DNA of 64,000 bases from Pseudomonadota bacterium (GTDB lineage Bacteria > Pseudomonadota > Gammaproteobacteria > Eutrophobiales > Eutrophobiaceae). The number at the start of each line of letters is the position of its first letter. Position 1 is the first letter of the stretch. Under the pieces are notes generated by a model. That model made no database searches. It had not been told where the DNA came from and saw only the letters and a program-made list of their open reading frames with translations. The stretch lies in the NCBI GenBank assembly GCA_013112535.1, contig JABFGI010000008.1, forward strand, positions 85,433-149,432. The letters run 5' to 3'. The translations under genes and the position numbers were made by a program. Below are positions 63,423 to 64,000 of this stretch, piece after piece.

Positions 63423-64000
63423 CAGACTGTGTGAAAACGTATAAGGTGTTATAATACGTCATTCCAACTACTGGTGCATACAATGAAACGATTCATTGAA
63501 GGCGAAAGCCGAACCCAAGCCACCTTATTTCCCGAAGCCCTCGACGAATACATTAGCGAAGAGAATCCTGTCAGAGTAATCGATGTCTTTGTTGATGCAC
63601 TCGATATGGCACAGATGGGAATGAACATTGAGCCTGCTGATACAGGTCGACCTGCCTATCATCCTTCACATATGTTGAAGTTATTTATCTACGGCTACTT
63701 CAATCGTATCCAATCTTCTCGAAGACTCGAACGCGAAGCCGGGCGTAATGTGGAATTGATGTGGTTATTAGGCCGCCTTGCACCGGACTTCAAAACGATA
63801 GCGGACTTTCGTAGGGATAATCCCCAAGGTATCACGCGTATTTGCAGGGAGTTTGTCTTGCTCTGTCGTAAGTTGGATTTATTTACGGATAGTTTAATTG
63901 CCATTGATGGCAGTAAATTCAAAGCGGTTAATAATAGAGACTTAAATTACACTGCTGCCAAATTAAAATATCGTCTCCAGCTTATTGATGACAGTATTGC
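63423..64000 (+). mobile_element. IS1182-family insertion sequence (right side cut by window)
   Basis: The likely left end starts near CAGACTGTGTGAAAACG (63423-63439), a form often seen at IS1182-type ends, about 60 bases before the transposase ATG. The right end is outside the window, so length and target duplication cannot be seen. Confidence 0.8.
63483..64000 (+). CDS. IS1182-family transposase (N-terminal part)
   Basis: The first 172 residues are present: MKRFIEGESRTQATLFPEAL, the HTH-like HPSHMLKLFIYGYFNRIQSSRRLEREAGRNVELMWLLGRLAPDFKTIADFRRDN and the first catalytic Asp in LIAIDGSKFKAVNNRD. This is the DDE transposase start of IS1182 elements. The frame is open to the edge, so the copy may be intact. 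Confidence 0.92.
   Translation, partial: MKRFIEGESRTQATLFPEALDEYISEENPVRVIDVFVDALDMAQMGMNIEPADTGRPAYHPSHMLKLFIYGYFNRIQSSRRLEREAGRNVELMWLLGRLAPDFKTIADFRRDNPQGITRICREFVLLCRKLDLFTDSLIAIDGSKFKAVNNRDLNYTAAKLKYRLQLIDDSI

Overview
The window reads as chromosomal DNA of an AT-rich gammaproteobacterium. Signs for this are aceK, tag, arfB, efpL, a DUF484 gene, an ANR/FNR-type box logic and gammaproteobacterial-style interspersed palindromes. A serine-cycle gene block (serine-glyoxylate aminotransferase, malyl-CoA lyase, malate thiokinase, hydroxypyruvate reductase, PEP carboxylase) points to a C1 (methylotrophic) lifestyle. Genus cannot be fixed from sequence alone; Methylococcales- or Thiotrichales-like methylotrophs are the natural candidates (inference).

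1-11.2 kb: recN (cut by the left edge) and nadK run leftward. Divergent from them is the chaperone row CIRCE-hrcA-grpE-dnaK-dnaJ, then dapB. A 264-bp MITE-like element sits between hrcA and grpE. Between dnaJ and dapB there is an accessory insert: a ParDE-type toxin-antitoxin pair flanked by 16-bp direct repeats, palindromic repeats, an orphan secreted protein and a HigBA-type pair with a clear promoter/operator.

11.2-28.6 kb: a membrane protein, icd-aceK, metZ, then the serine-cycle block: sgaA leftward, and mcl-mtkA-mtkB and hpr-ppc rightward, followed by a second class V aminotransferase and an MgtE transporter. The 588-bp divergent region between sgaA and mcl has a cluster of TTGAACA-type motifs and a long, three-helix hairpin that could be a structured leader RNA. 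Icd, its kinase/phosphatase AceK and the malyl-CoA/glyoxylate enzymes together imply control of carbon flow around glyoxylate and isocitrate.

28.6-44.5 kb: an accessory region of small, mostly secreted or membrane genes: HIG1 protein with a perfect FNR box, cytochrome P460, small cytochrome c, thioredoxin-like proteins, FHA protein, K+ channel with zinc ribbon, secreted LSm-like protein, AlkB, an internally duplicated coiled-coil protein broken by a one-base frameshift, EF-hand protein, and many orphans. At 40.77-40.90 kb a perfect FNR box, a -10 hexamer at class II spacing and an intrinsic terminator define a candidate ~88-nt oxygen-responsive small RNA.

44.5-64 kb: cold-shock protein, a solitary PilB/GspE-like ATPase with unusual N-terminal barrels, diguanylate cyclase, efpL next to a decayed MFS gene, DEDDh exonuclease, arfB, DUF485-actP symporter pair, tag, an archaeal-type nucleotidyltransferase beside asnS, a second mgtE, an AGCS symporter, a DUF1223 protein, and an IS1182-family element cut by the right edge. 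No rRNA, tRNA or CRISPR array was seen.
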